Positions 43,700 through 52,538 are shown, counted from the stretch's first letter. The stretch is DNA of 64,000 nt from Candidatus Borkfalkia ceftriaxoniphila (GCF_004134775.1 NZ_SDOZ01000002.1:1152005-1216004); one strand, 5' to 3'. Translations and numbers: made by a program. The notes: generated by a model from the sequence alone, not told the origin.

Positions 43700-44875
43700 T
43701 TATTGCTGCGCTTCGAGCGCTTGGATCACGTCGCCTGCGATCTTTTCCAGATCTTTTTCCGTCGGTCTGTACGCCTGGCGCACGGGCGGCAGCAACGGCT
43801 GCGCCTTGCACTGCGTCAAAGCGTCGTACACCTGCTGGATCGATTGTCCGCCCCAGCCGTAGGAACCGAAAGCGATAAACTTCTTCGCGTTGCCCGTCAG
43901 ACCTTTGAAATAGGTGAGAAAACTCGCGACGTTGGGCATCATGTTGTTGTTGAGTGTGGGCGAGCCGACCGCAATGTATTTCGCCTGCATCGCCTCCGTT
44001 ATGACGTCGGAATTGTTTTCGCATTTCAAGTCGCACAGTTTGACTTGGATCCCGCAATCGACGAACGCCGTTTCCAGCGCGTGCGCCATCCGTTCGGTGG
44101 AGTGCCACATGGTATCGTAGACGATGACGGCGCGTTCTTCCTGTTCTCCTGCCGTCCAGCGCTGATAGCGGGCGAGGATCTCGGGGATATGCTTTGTCCA
44201 GCAGACGCCGTGGCTGGGGCAGATCATGGAAATTTGCAGGGAGGAGACGGCTTCCAGCGCCTTTTTTGTCTGCAGGCCGTAGGGCTGTACGATGTTCGCA
44301 TAGTATTTTTTCGCCTGTTTCAAAACTTCCGGAAGGTCGCTGTCGGTGTCGAAACGCGTGGAGGAGGCGTAGTGCTGGCCGAACGCGTCGTTGGAAAAGA
44401 GAATGTTTTCGGGCGTCATATGGCAGACCATGTTGTCAGGCCAGTGCACCATGGGCGTGGAAACGAAGGCGAATTCGTGTTTGCCGACGGACAGTTTGTC
44501 CCCCGTCTTTACGCCGACGACGGGAAGATCGCCGTAATAGCCGCCGAGGTCTTTTTCTCCCGCGGGGGAAACCGCGTAGACTTTCGCGCGGGGCGCATGG
44601 CGCAGGATAAAGGGCAGCGCGCCGCTGTGGTCGGGTTCGGCGTGGTTGGATATGATCACGTCGATCTTGTCGGGCTCTATGACGGAGCGGATGCGTTCGA
44701 GCATTTCTTCCTGCAGGCAATCCTTGACGGTATCGACGAGCGTGATCTTTTCGTCGAGAATGAGATAGGCGTTGTACGTGGTGCCTTTTTCCGTTTCGTA
44801 CCCGTGGAAATTGCGCACGTTCCAGTCTATGGCTCCCACCCAGTAAACGTTTTCGGATATTTTCAATGCTTTCAT
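43700..44875 (-). CDS. Flavodiiron protein (FprA-type, A-type flavoprotein)
   Basis: 391 residues. The N-terminal metallo-beta-lactamase-like domain has the diiron ligand motif HAEPDHSG and further His residues in VHWPDN. The C-terminal flavodoxin domain (from about 250) has YDTMWHSTE and VGSPTLNNNMMP for FMN. These enzymes reduce O2 to water or NO to N2O in anaerobes. Start: ATG at 44875 behind AGGAGG on the minus strand. It is monocistronic, with a dyad operator candidate upstream. Confidence 0.95.
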   Translation of the reverse strand: MKALKISENVYWVGAIDWNVRNFHGYETEKGTTYNAYLILDEKITLVDTVKDCLQEEMLERIRSVIEPDKIDVIISNHAEPDHSGALPFILRHAPRAKVYAVSPAGEKDLGGYYGDLPVVGVKTGDKLSVGKHEFAFVSTPMVHWPDNMVCHMTPENILFSNDAFGQHYASSTRFDTDSDLPEVLKQAKKYYANIVQPYGLQTKKALEAVSSLQISMICPSHGVCWTKHIPEILARYQRWTAGEQEERAVIVYDTMWHSTERMAHALETAFVDCGIQVKLCDLKCENNSDVITEAMQAKYIAVGSPTLNNNMMPNVASFLTYFKGLTGNAKKFIAFGSYGWGGQSIQQVYDALTQCKAQPLLPPVRQAYRPTEKDLEKIAGDVIQALEAQQ

Positions 44876-44906
44876 AAAAACCTCCTTGATCCCTGTTTTC
44901 GCGTGC

Positions 44907-44950
44907 ATTATATAATATGGATAGAAAATTTTCGTGTTGCATTTGCAACA
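44907..44950 (-). promoter_or_regulatory. fprA-type gene promoter with 16-bp dyad
   Basis: A -10 box TATAAT (44912-44907) precedes the flavodiiron gene. The perfect dyad TGTTGCATTTGCAACA (44935-44950) lies where the -35 would be. It is a plausible operator for a redox- or NO-responsive regulator, not matched to a known consensus. Confidence 0.5.
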
Positions 44951-45060
44951 TCGGACTATATTATACACATTTTGCGGAAAGAATGCAAGTCAAAAGGCAT
45001 ATTTCATGCAAAAAAATACGCAAAGGGGCAAAAAAGAGGGACGAACGGACGCAAAAATCA

Positions 45061-45089
45061 TTGACAAGGCAAAAAGAATATGATAAACT
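45061..45089 (+). promoter_or_regulatory. Promoter of rpmG-secE-nusG
   Basis: Consensus TTGACA (45061-45066), 17 bases, then TAAACT (45084-45089). Initiation near 45096 would place a hairpin at the very 5' end of the transcript. Confidence 0.8.
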
Positions 45090-45096
45090 CTAAGAA

Positions 45097-45126
45097 CACA
45101 CCATCGTGAAGAGGTGTGATTTTTTT
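45097..45126 (+). terminator. Leader terminator-like hairpin before rpmG
   Basis: CACACC pairs with GGTGTG around a 10-base loop, followed by AT-T7. It starts almost at the predicted transcription start and ends 18 bases before the rpmG start codon. It may attenuate the operon or protect the 5' end. Confidence 0.6.
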
Positions 45127-45144
45127 GTACGGAGTTTTTTAAAA

Positions 45145-45306
45145 ATGGCTGCTATAAACAGAACCAAAGTTACGTTCGAGTGTACCGAATGTAAGCACAG
45201 AAATTACGACAATATGAAGAATAAGAAAAACGATCCCGAAAGATTGCAGCTCAAAAAATATTGTCCTTTCTGCAAGAAGCACACCGTTCACAAGGAATCC
45301 AAGTAA
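45145..45306 (+). CDS. rpmG: 50S ribosomal protein L33
   Basis: 53-residue bL33. It is the zinc-binding form, with CTEC near residues 12-15 and CPFC near 40-43. Start: ATG at 45145; upstream in-frame codons belong to the leader hairpin region. First gene of the rpmG-secE-nusG operon, the usual order in Firmicutes. Confidence 0.96.
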   Translation: MAAINRTKVTFECTECKHRNYDNMKNKKNDPERLQLKKYCPFCKKHTVHKESK

Positions 45307-45360
45307 GGAACGCGTGTTCGGGCGCTTTTGCCCGTTCTCTAAAATTACAAAGAGGTTGAA

Positions 45361-45594
45361 ATGAAAGCGAAATCGGCAGAAAAAAAGCCCAATATTTTCG
45401 TCAGAATGGGCAGAAAACTCAAAGAAGTTTTTTCCGAACTGAAAAAAGTTACCTGGCCTACGTTCGGTAAAGTGGTCAAGGCCACGGGCGTCGTTCTCGT
45501 CGTCGTGGTGATTTTCCTCGTCATTTTCGGGGCCATCAATTACGGTCTCGGCGAGCTTTTGAAACTGATAACGAGTTTGGGCAGCGGTTCGTAA
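45361..45594 (+). CDS. secE: Preprotein translocase subunit SecE
   Basis: 77-residue SecE with the conserved amphipathic segment ELKKVTWPT and a single membrane helix (about residues 43-62). It clamps SecY in the translocon. Located between L33 and NusG as usual. Confidence 0.96.
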   Translation: MKAKSAEKKPNIFVRMGRKLKEVFSELKKVTWPTFGKVVKATGVVLVVVVIFLVIFGAINYGLGELLKLITSLGSGS

Positions 45595-45609
45595 TAAGAG
45601 GAGTTGAAC

Positions 45610-46164
45610 ATGGACAATTCTCTTGAAAGTCAGGCAAAGTGGTATGTTCTGCATACTTACTCCGGCTACGAGGCGATGGTCAAGGCGAGTCTGGAAAGAT
45701 TGATCGAAAACAACAATCTCAAAGACAGTATATTCGATCTTCGGATCCCCATGGAACAGACCATCGAAGAGAAAAGCGGCAAAAGAAAGGTCGTGGAGCG
45801 CAAACTCCTGCCTTGCTATGTCTTTATAAAAATGATCTATTCGAACCAGGTCTGGTACCTTGTCACCAACACGAGGGGCGTTACGGGTTTTGTCGGCCCG
45901 CAGGGCCGTCCTCTTCCCTTAAAGGAAGAAGAAGTGCGCAAAATGCAACTCGAAACGGTGGCGACCAACGTGGATTTCGAGGTGGACGACGACGTCAGCA
46001 TCGACGCGGGCCCGCTTTCGGGATTTGTGGGCAAGATCAAGGAACTCAACGACACGGCGCAAAAGGCGAAGGTCAACGTCATGATGTTCGGCCGCAACAC
46101 CGACGTGGAAGTGGAGTACGTCCAGATCCGCAAAATAAATCCCATGGAAATTACGAAAGAGTAA
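45610..46164 (+). CDS. nusG: Transcription termination/antitermination protein NusG
   Basis: 184 residues: NGN domain (KWYVLHTYSGYE, CYVFIKM, VTGFVG) and C-terminal KOW domain (GPLSGFVGKIKELN). Binds RNA polymerase and modulates elongation. Start: ATG at 45610 behind AGAGGAG; the in-frame TTG at 45604 is less likely. Confidence 0.97.
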   Translation: MDNSLESQAKWYVLHTYSGYEAMVKASLERLIENNNLKDSIFDLRIPMEQTIEEKSGKRKVVERKLLPCYVFIKMIYSNQVWYLVTNTRGVTGFVGPQGRPLPLKEEEVRKMQLETVATNVDFEVDDDVSIDAGPLSGFVGKIKELNDTAQKAKVNVMMFGRNTDVEVEYVQIRKINPMEITKE

Positions 46165-46254
46165 GGGGCGACCCTTTTTTCTTAAAAAGTGGGAGAAGCG
46201 CAAATATGTAATCAAGCGGCGCTTTGTTAAAACCACAATATTGGAGGAGATTTT

Positions 46255-46680
46255 ATGGCTAAGAAAATCACTGCGGTAGTCAAATTGCAGCTTCCTGCGG
46301 GCAAGGCAACTCCCGGTCCGCCCGTCGGCTCCACGCTCGGACCGCACGGAATCAATATTCCCGGGTTCACCAAGGAATTCAACGCGAAGACGGCCGACCA
46401 GGCGGGTCTTATCATCCCCGTGGTCATCACCATTTACCAGGACCGTTCTTTCACGTTTATTCTGAAGACTCCGCCCGTACCCGTACTCATCAAAAAAGCG
46501 TGCAAGATCGAAAGCGGCAGCGCGAAACCCAACCGTGACAAGGTAGCAAAACTCACCCGCGCACAGGTGGAAGAGATCGCAAAGTTGAAAATGCCCGATC
46601 TGAACGCGACTTCGCTGGAATCGGCGATGAGCATGGTCAAAGGCACGGCGCGCAGCATGGGCGTTACGGTCGAAGAGTAA
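46255..46680 (+). CDS. rplK: 50S ribosomal protein L11
   Basis: 141-residue uL11, with the N-terminal PGPPVG-x-x-LG segment and C-terminal rRNA-binding domain. Part of the GTPase-associated centre. Ribosome site GGAGGAG. Followed by rplA. Confidence 0.97.
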   Translation: MAKKITAVVKLQLPAGKATPGPPVGSTLGPHGINIPGFTKEFNAKTADQAGLIIPVVITIYQDRSFTFILKTPPVPVLIKKACKIESGSAKPNRDKVAKLTRAQVEEIAKLKMPDLNATSLESAMSMVKGTARSMGVTVEE

Positions 46681-46735
46681 AAAAGGAGTATGTGGGAGAG
46701 TTTATCTCGCGATTACCACAAGGAGGTTTAAGATA

Positions 46736-47425
46736 ATGAAATACGGGAAAAAATATGCCGAAAGTCTGAAGGCATACGATCGTTCCAAATTATACGACGT
46801 CGACGAAGCGATGGGGCTCGTAGTCGATACTGCGAAAGCGAAGTTTGACGAGACCGTCGAACTGCACGTCCGTCTCGGCGTCGATCCCCGCCAGGCCGAC
46901 CAGCAGGTCAGAGGCGTTTTAGTCCTTCCCAACGGCACGGGCAAATCCAAAAAGGTTTTGGTCATCGCCAAAGGCGAAAGGGCGGACGCGGCGGCAGCGG
47001 CGGGCGCCGATTATGTAGGCGCGGAAGAAATGGTCGCCAAGATCCAGAGCGAAAACTGGTTCGATTTCGACGTCGTCATCACCACCCCCGACATGATGGG
47101 CGTGGTCGGGCGCATCGGTAAGGTCTTGGGCCCGAAAGGACTCATGCCGAACCCGAAATCCGGCACAGTCACCATGGACGTCGCAAAGGCGATCTCCGAA
47201 GTCAAAGCAGGTAAAGTGGAATACAGACTGGACAAGACCGCCATCATCCACTGCCCGATCGGCAAAAAGAGTTTCGGCAAGGAAAAACTTTCCGAAAACT
47301 TCAACGCGCTGATGGACGCCGTCGTCAAGGCGAAACCCGCCGCGGCGAAAGGCCAGTATATCAAGAGCGTGACCGTCACCAGCACCATGGGACCCGGAAT
47401 CAAGGTCAATTACGCAAAATTATAA
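46736..47425 (+). CDS. rplA: 50S ribosomal protein L1
   Basis: 229-residue uL1, signature [17 protein letters not shown]. Forms the L1 stalk and in many bacteria represses its own rplK-rplA mRNA. Starts at ATG 46736 behind AGGAGG. Confidence 0.97.
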   Translation: MKYGKKYAESLKAYDRSKLYDVDEAMGLVVDTAKAKFDETVELHVRLGVDPRQADQQVRGVLVLPNGTGKSKKVLVIAKGERADAAAAAGADYVGAEEMVAKIQSENWFDFDVVITTPDMMGVVGRIGKVLGPKGLMPNPKSGTVTMDVAKAISEVKAGKVEYRLDKTAIIHCPIGKKSFGKEKLSENFNALMDAVVKAKPAAAKGQYIKSVTVTSTMGPGIKVNYAKL

Positions 47426-47445
47426 GTTTATCCCCTCGAAAAGAT

Positions 47446-47474
47446 TTGACTTGCCGCTCGTTTTGCGGTATAAT
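47446..47474 (+). promoter_or_regulatory. Promoter of rplJ-rplL
   Basis: TTGACT (47446-47451), 17 bases, TATAAT (47469-47474). Very strong match to the housekeeping consensus, separating rplJL from rplKA. Confidence 0.88.
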
Positions 47475-47480
47475 CTTTGA

Positions 47481-47607
47481 GAATCGAATATACCGCAGAA
47501 AGCAGGCACCGCAAGGTTTAATCGTAAGGCCCGCCGAGGTACGAGGTTTTTGTTTGCATACAATGTTTGCAAGTCCTTATACCCGCGCGGTATAAGGACT
47601 TTTTTAA
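47481..47607 (+). promoter_or_regulatory. L10 leader RNA with attenuator
   Basis: The untranslated leader before rplJ has the position and the GGTTTAATCGTAAGGC segment expected of the L10(L12)4-binding leader. It ends in an intrinsic terminator (AAGTCCTTATACC pairing with GGTATAAGGACTT, then six T, 47571-47607). Binding of L10-L12 would set read-through. Assignment to the L10 leader family is by position and partial motif. Confidence 0.75.
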
Positions 47608-47628
47608 TGCTAACAGGAGGTAAAGACA

Positions 47629-48150
47629 TTGTCATCTAATTTAGAAGCCAAAAAGCAGGTTGTCGAAGAGATCAAAGAAAAGATCCAAAACAGCAAGTCG
47701 GTCGTATTTGTCGACTACAAGACGCTTACCGTGGCGGAAGTTTCCGCTCTTCGCAATAAGTTCAGAGAAGCGAACGTCGAATACAAAGTCTATAAAAATA
47801 CTTTGCTCAGGAAAGCGTTCAACGATCTGGGCGTCACTGCTTTCGACGAGGATCTGAACGGTCCTACCGCTACGGCGTTCTGTCCGGACGAGACCACCGC
47901 CGCAAAGATCTTTGCGGAAGCGGTCAAGGCTATGCCGGAAAAGATCATCCCCAAGAGCGCCTATGTAGACGGTGCGTACGTGGGCAAGAGCGGACTGAAA
48001 GCGCTTGCGGAAATGCCTTCCAAGGAAGAACTTCTCGCCAAGATGCTCGGTTCCATGCAGGCGCCTATCGCGAATTTCGCGGGCGTTCTGTCCAATATGT
48101 TGAGAGGCGTCGTTGTCGCGCTCAACGCCATCGCCGAGAAAAAGGCGTAA
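47629..48150 (+). CDS. rplJ: 50S ribosomal protein L10
   Basis: 173-residue uL10 (YKNTLLRKAF, GPTATAF). Forms the base of the L7/L12 stalk. The start is a TTG at 47629, eight bases after AGGAGG; there is no ATG in a good position. A weak start fits an autoregulated gene. Confidence 0.95.
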   Translation: MSSNLEAKKQVVEEIKEKIQNSKSVVFVDYKTLTVAEVSALRNKFREANVEYKVYKNTLLRKAFNDLGVTAFDEDLNGPTATAFCPDETTAAKIFAEAVKAMPEKIIPKSAYVDGAYVGKSGLKALAEMPSKEELLAKMLGSMQAPIANFAGVLSNMLRGVVVALNAIAEKKA

Positions 48151-48197
48151 AACGTTTCAAAATAATCAATTAATAAATAATTCGGAGGAAATTTAAA

Positions 48198-48569
48198 ATG
48201 GCTGATATCGCTAAATTTATCGATGAAATCAAAAATATGACTGTTGTCGAACTCAACGAACTCGTGAAAGCGTTGGAAGAGGAGTTCGGCGTAAGCGCCG
48301 CCGCTCCCGTTGCCGTTGCGGCTGCTCCCGCTGCAGCTGCCGCTGCGGAAGTGGAAGAGAAGACCGAGTTCAACGTCGTTCTCAAAGACATCGGCGCGAA
48401 GAAGATCGACGTCATCAAGGCTGTCCGCGAGTTCACCTCTTTGGGTCTTGCCGAGGCGAAAGCGCTCGTCGAAGCGCTCGGCACCATCAAAGAAGGCGTC
48501 AACAAGGAAGAGGCGGAAAAGATCGTTGCCCGCATGAAAGAAGCCGGCGCGACCGCCGTTGCGGAATAA
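48198..48569 (+). CDS. rplL: 50S ribosomal protein L7/L12
   Basis: 123 residues: N-terminal dimerisation helix, Ala-rich hinge and the C-terminal factor-binding domain ([24 protein letters not shown]). Ribosome site GGAGG. A terminator follows, and rpoB, usually next in line, is absent. Confidence 0.97.
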   Translation: MADIAKFIDEIKNMTVVELNELVKALEEEFGVSAAAPVAVAAAPAAAAAAEVEEKTEFNVVLKDIGAKKIDVIKAVREFTSLGLAEAKALVEALGTIKEGVNKEEAEKIVARMKEAGATAVAE

Positions 48570-48595
48570 TCTTCAAAACCAGCATAAAAAAGTCG

Positions 48596-48631
48596 CAAAC
48601 GCCCGAGGAGATCTCCCCGGGCGTTTGTTTT
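48596..48631 (+). terminator. Terminator after rplL
   Basis: CAAACGCCCG pairs with CGGGCGTTTG, then four T. Ends the rplJ-rplL operon. Confidence 0.85.
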
Positions 48632-48696
48632 CGTGTGAGCCGCGTGATAAAATGCGATAAAGTTATTTGCAATTTCGAAATGCTTTGCAAAAGTGC

Positions 48697-48725
48697 TTGA
48701 CGATTTTACTTTTTACAGGTAAAAT
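48697..48725 (+). promoter_or_regulatory. Promoter of the cyclophilin-like gene
   Basis: TTGACG (48697-48702), 17 bases, TAAAAT (48720-48725). The start codon lies about 50 bases downstream. Confidence 0.8.
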
Positions 48726-48780
48726 AATATAGACACAAAATCTAAAAACGATAATGCACAAACTATTTTCAGGAGGCTGT

Positions 48781-49683
48781 ATGGCACAGAGTTTAGGCAA
48801 AAAAGTTGCCAGAATTTTTTCCGTACTCGTCGCTGCGCTTTTGATTTGCAGCGCGGCGTTTTTGTTCACGGCGTGCGAAACCGATCATCCCAAAATCAAA
48901 ATGACCATTGAGTTCAACGACAAATCGTACGAACTCACTTATAAACTGTATCGGAACATGTACCCTAAGACCGTGGCGCACTATCTCGAACTCATCGACA
49001 TGGATTTTTACGACAACACCGTGATCCACGATTACTCCACGTCCTCGTCGGACGGCAAGGGGCAGGGATTCTACGGCGGCGGCTATTATATGCAGGAAGA
49101 CAACGCCGACCGTATGGCTGAACTCGATTACGAGAAAGCGACGATGACGAACGACTCGGTCACGTTGAAAAATATTTCCGTATGGAAGGATACGGCGCAG
49201 AACGAACCCTTAAATACGCTGTACGGAGAATTTTCCGCCAACGGATTCAAGGTCGCAAATAACGGTCTTACGCATAAAAAAGGTTCTCTCGCCACCCATT
49301 ACAACGCGGTGAGCGACGCCAACGGCAAGAAAGTCGCGGTCAAGAGCAACAAACTCGGCGTAGTGGAGCGCGAATACAAGTACAACAGCACCACGAGCCT
49401 GTTCTTTATTTCTTCCTCTTCCAACTCTTCGCTCGACGCGAATTACTGCACGTTCGGCTATCTGGCGGATTCCAAAAACGAGGATAAATTCCAGGAATTG
49501 CTGGACGCGATCAAGGATTTCATTGCGGACAAGACGGAAGCGGATTCGGAATACTCCTTTACCGAAGAACAGGATTACGACATCGAAGGCAACGAATATA
49601 CGGGACAGACGGAAGTGAAATACAACGTTCCCAAAGAAGAGGGCCGCATCACGATCAAGAAAGTGGAAGTCCTCAAATATTAA
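48781..49683 (+). CDS. Cyclophilin-type peptidyl-prolyl isomerase lipoprotein
   Basis: 300 residues. Signal peptide with lipobox LFTAC (Cys about 32). The body is a divergent cyclophilin: MYPKTVAHYLELIDMDFYDNT corresponds to the usual APKTVxNFxxLxxxGxYD, here with HDY where FHR is normal, so the catalytic Arg is not obvious. It may assist folding of secreted proteins or have lost activity. Start: ATG at 48781 behind AGGAGG. Confidence 0.72.
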   Translation: MAQSLGKKVARIFSVLVAALLICSAAFLFTACETDHPKIKMTIEFNDKSYELTYKLYRNMYPKTVAHYLELIDMDFYDNTVIHDYSTSSSDGKGQGFYGGGYYMQEDNADRMAELDYEKATMTNDSVTLKNISVWKDTAQNEPLNTLYGEFSANGFKVANNGLTHKKGSLATHYNAVSDANGKKVAVKSNKLGVVEREYKYNSTTSLFFISSSSNSSLDANYCTFGYLADSKNEDKFQELLDAIKDFIADKTEADSEYSFTEEQDYDIEGNEYTGQTEVKYNVPKEEGRITIKKVEVLKY

Positions 49684-49695
49684 AAAGAATATAGA

Positions 49696-49727
49696 AAAAC
49701 ACCCGACTTCGGTCGGGTGTTTTATTT
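49696..49727. terminator. Bidirectional terminator
   Basis: AAAACACCCGAC and GTCGGGTGTTTT around a TTCG tetraloop, followed by ATTTTT. Lies between converging genes. Confidence 0.92.
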
Positions 49728-49734
49728 TTCGAAA

Positions 49735-50469
49735 TTATTTGCGGTTGCGCCCCGTGAGCATGATCACGTAAACGAGGAATCTTATAAAGTACAAAAGAGA
49801 TACCAAAGACGACGCAACGTAAGTCATCGCCGCGGCTGAAAGCACTTTCGAGGCGCCGCGCTTTTCCTCGTCCGTCTGCAATACGCCCGTTTCGGCGAGC
49901 ATTTTTTTGGCGCGGGAGGAGGCGTTCAGTTCCACGGGCAGGGTGACGAGTGTGAAAATAAAGGACAACCCGTAAGCGCATACGCCCGCAAACACGATGA
50001 TATTGCCGATGGAAGTGGCGAGGAATATTTCCAGCAACACGCCCAGAAGCACGAGAGGGATCGCCAGCGACGAGCCGATGTTTGTCACGGGTACGAGCAC
50101 CGAACGCAGTTTGTAGGGGATGTAACCCTCTTCCCGCTGCACCACGTGCCCGACTTCGTGGGCGCAAACCGCGACTGCCGCCACGGAATTGGAGGAATAG
50201 GTGCTCTCGGAAAGCGTGATGGTCATGGCGCGCGGATTGAAGTTATCGGTCAGATGCCCTTTCCCCGCCTGTACGGCGACGCCGTATATCCCGTTCTTTT
50301 CCAGAAGCATACGGGCCGTGTCGCTGCCCGTCCAATTGGAACTCGTCGGCAGCCTGTCGAACGCGGCAAAGGTGGAATGCACTTTGCTGCTCGCGACGAC
50401 GGAAATCAGAATACAGGGCAAAACGATGACCGCGCTGATCAGATACATGGTATAGATATCCAGAAACAT
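49735..50469 (-). CDS. YugP-type membrane zinc metallopeptidase
   Basis: 244-residue membrane protein with the zinc motif AHEVGHVVQ after the first helix, and further hydrophobic segments (about 120-170 and 215-240). Matches the YugP family, whose substrates are poorly known. Start: ATG at 50469 behind AAGGAG. Monocistronic. Confidence 0.9.
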   Translation of the reverse strand: MFLDIYTMYLISAVIVLPCILISVVASSKVHSTFAAFDRLPTSSNWTGSDTARMLLEKNGIYGVAVQAGKGHLTDNFNPRAMTITLSESTYSSNSVAAVAVCAHEVGHVVQREEGYIPYKLRSVLVPVTNIGSSLAIPLVLLGVLLEIFLATSIGNIIVFAGVCAYGLSFIFTLVTLPVELNASSRAKKMLAETGVLQTDEEKRGASKVLSAAAMTYVASSLVSLLYFIRFLVYVIMLTGRNRK

Positions 50470-50534
50470 AATGGTCTCCTTAGGTTCCGTTTGATTCTAT
50501 TATACCACGCCGCGCGGCTTTTATCAAGAAATTC

Positions 50535-51482
50535 TCAGCCTTCCACGGGGCAGATGTTCGAGATCAGACCGCCTTGCATCTGCACCTCGAAAAAGCGCAC
50601 TTCGAAGAGGTTTGCCGAACGCGGATACACCAACCCCGCGGCGTTCTTGCCGGGGTGTTGTAAATCGAACAGTTCGGGCGGCGCCGAAACGCCCGCAAAG
50701 GCGCCGAGATAATCCGCCAGTTCCGCCGCACGCGGTTTCAGTGCGTCGCCCAGGTATTGGGAAGGGTCTCCGCGCACGAGCACTTCGTTGAAAAACAATA
50801 GGGGAACGAGCGCGGGATTGGTTTCGGCAAGGTCGAACGTTTTTTGCGCGGTCACGGAATATCGGCGCATGACGAACGCGCCGTTCGAAAACGCCCACTC
50901 CGTTTCCGCCACGTGTCCGGCGGGATCGTGATAGGCGATCTTCGTTTTAAGGCAGTCGGTAAAGGAATATTCCAGCACGCGGCTCACGAATGTCTTTTCG
51001 GGCGTACCCGAAAAGACGATCAGTTCGGTTTCCCCGTCGGCGGGCGCGCTCGCGCAGAAAAAGACTTCCCCGCCCAATTTTTGCGAGGAAAGTTCGCAGT
51101 CTTCGAATTCGCGCGGCAGCACGGTCAGCGCGAATTTGTTTTGGCGCTCGACGGAAAGTTTGAGGTCCCCTTCGCTGTACAGCGTCAGTAGCGCATCGTC
51201 CATGCGTTCCTGCCGCAAAACTTTCAATTCGCGCGCGCGGGCGGGAAAGGCGGTCACCTGCACGATCGCCCCGCCCTCGAACACGTATACGTCGCAAAAG
51301 TCGGGCGGAGCCTTGAAAAAATTCTCGTCCAGCACGCACGATAGCGGATAAAAATCGCCGCTTTCGGGCAGGATCTCCGCGAAAATGCGGTCGGCGGGCG
51401 AAAGGTCGGTAAATTTTTCGAAATTTCCGATAAACCCGAGAAAAATTCCGTTGAGTTTGAGCGCTGCGCTCTTCGCGCTCAT
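50535..51482 (-). CDS. Hypothetical protein
   Basis: 315 residues, not recognised. No signal peptide, no clear membrane helix. Mixed alpha/beta composition with several FxxC and PxxF motifs. The start is uncertain: ATG at 51482 leaves a short leader after a candidate promoter whose -35 (TTGACA, minus strand) is at 51536-51531; ATG at 51497 is the alternative. No clear ribosome site for either. Divergent from the Myb-like gene. Confidence 0.6.
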   Translation of the reverse strand: MSAKSAALKLNGIFLGFIGNFEKFTDLSPADRIFAEILPESGDFYPLSCVLDENFFKAPPDFCDVYVFEGGAIVQVTAFPARARELKVLRQERMDDALLTLYSEGDLKLSVERQNKFALTVLPREFEDCELSSQKLGGEVFFCASAPADGETELIVFSGTPEKTFVSRVLEYSFTDCLKTKIAYHDPAGHVAETEWAFSNGAFVMRRYSVTAQKTFDLAETNPALVPLLFFNEVLVRGDPSQYLGDALKPRAAELADYLGAFAGVSAPPELFDLQHPGKNAAGLVYPRSANLFEVRFFEVQMQGGLISNICPVEG

Positions 51483-51571
51483 AAAATATACTCTCATGGT
51501 TATAAAAGTATGTATAAGCCTCATTTTTTATGTCAATAATGGGATAAAATCAATTTTAAGGAGGCTTAACG

Positions 51572-52213
51572 ATGGATAAGATCAACGGATACAGCGCGCA
51601 GGAAGCCGAAGGGCTGGTCGAATATATTTCCGAAGGGAAAAAGGCGGGCAAGACGCTCACCTCTCTCTTTTCGAGTTACGGCAGCCGCCACGGCCGCGCC
51701 TCGGGCAGCGTACGCAATTACTACTACCAACTGTTGAAGACCAAGGACGAAAAGGCGAAGCGCATTCTGCGCGGCAAGGGGCTGAAAGCGGAAAAGATCA
51801 AAGAATTTTCCGATCGGGAAACGGACGAAATGCTCAAAAATATTCTTGCAGAACGAAGCAAGGGCGTTTCGGTGCGCCGCGCCATTCAGAAGATCGCGGA
51901 CGGCGACGACCGCCTGATGCTCCGCTATCAGAACAAGTACCGCAATATGCTCAAAAAGCAGCCCGAACGCATCGAAGAAACGGCGAAAAACATGGGACTG
52001 GAAAACGTTGTGGTGCAGAAAAACGGGCAGGGACGGGGCAAAGATTTTCTCGAACGGCGTCTGGAAAAGGAGATCAACGAACTGTACGACCGCCTCGCGC
52101 TCTCTTTGAAAAACGAAAACGAACGGCTCAAAGAGACGCTCAGGCAACTCAACGAGGAAAACGAACTCTTGCGCCGCGCCGCGCGCGCGCAGTCGGAAAA
52201 CAAGCACGCGTAA
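51572..52213 (+). CDS. Putative DNA-binding protein with two Myb/SANT-like repeats
   Basis: 213 residues. Two similar helical units (about 8-55 and 82-130) share a Glu-rich first helix, a conserved (T/S)-(L/V)-x-x-(L/A) second helix, and an ending like SVRNYYYQLL or RYQNKYRNML. This recalls Myb/SANT-type units found in some Bacillus regulators (RsfA-like). A coiled coil follows (about 165-205). Start: ATG at 51572 behind AAGGAGG. Confidence 0.6.
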   Translation: MDKINGYSAQEAEGLVEYISEGKKAGKTLTSLFSSYGSRHGRASGSVRNYYYQLLKTKDEKAKRILRGKGLKAEKIKEFSDRETDEMLKNILAERSKGVSVRRAIQKIADGDDRLMLRYQNKYRNMLKKQPERIEETAKNMGLENVVVQKNGQGRGKDFLERRLEKEINELYDRLALSLKNENERLKETLRQLNEENELLRRAARAQSENKHA

Positions 52214-52279
52214 CGGCATAAATTCTTTCATAATGCACATACTCGGCATAGAGCGAAAGCTTATCCGGAGGAAAAACAA

Positions 52280-52501
52280 ATGGAAAAATTTATTGCTGGT
52301 CTTGCCCTCGGCATGATCGGCGGCGCGCTGATCGTTGCCAACAGCAACCGCACGCGTTCGCTGGTCAAGAAGGGCCAGGACGAAATGATTTCGAGAGTGG
52401 ACGCCTACATCGACGAAAAACTCGAAAACATGGAAAACGCGGTCTCCAAGCAGGGCGCGGGCAAAGCGAAATCGGGTGAGAAGAAATCCGATAAGGAATG
52501 A
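52280..52501 (+). CDS. Small YtxH-like membrane protein
   Basis: 73 residues: one N-terminal hydrophobic helix (GLALGMIGGALIVANS), then a charged helical tail rich in Lys/Glu. Resembles YtxH/gas-vesicle-like small proteins. Function unknown. Ribosome site CGGAGG. Confidence 0.65.
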   Translation: MEKFIAGLALGMIGGALIVANSNRTRSLVKKGQDEMISRVDAYIDEKLENMENAVSKQGAGKAKSGEKKSDKE

Positions 52502-52508
52502 GTGTGAT

Positions 52509-52538
52509 GTAAGGCGGCGCGATCAAGCGTCGCCTTAC
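52509..52538 (+). terminator. Hairpin after the YtxH-like gene
   Basis: GTAAGGCGGCGC pairs with GCGTCGCCTTAC (one mismatch or wobble) around GATCAA. No T-run follows, so termination would be weak. Confidence 0.5.

Noticed and set aside
43703..45064. 453-codon plus-strand ORF opposite the flavodiiron gene
   Set aside because: The minus-strand gene has complete family motifs, a ribosome site and a terminator. The plus-strand ORF has none of these.
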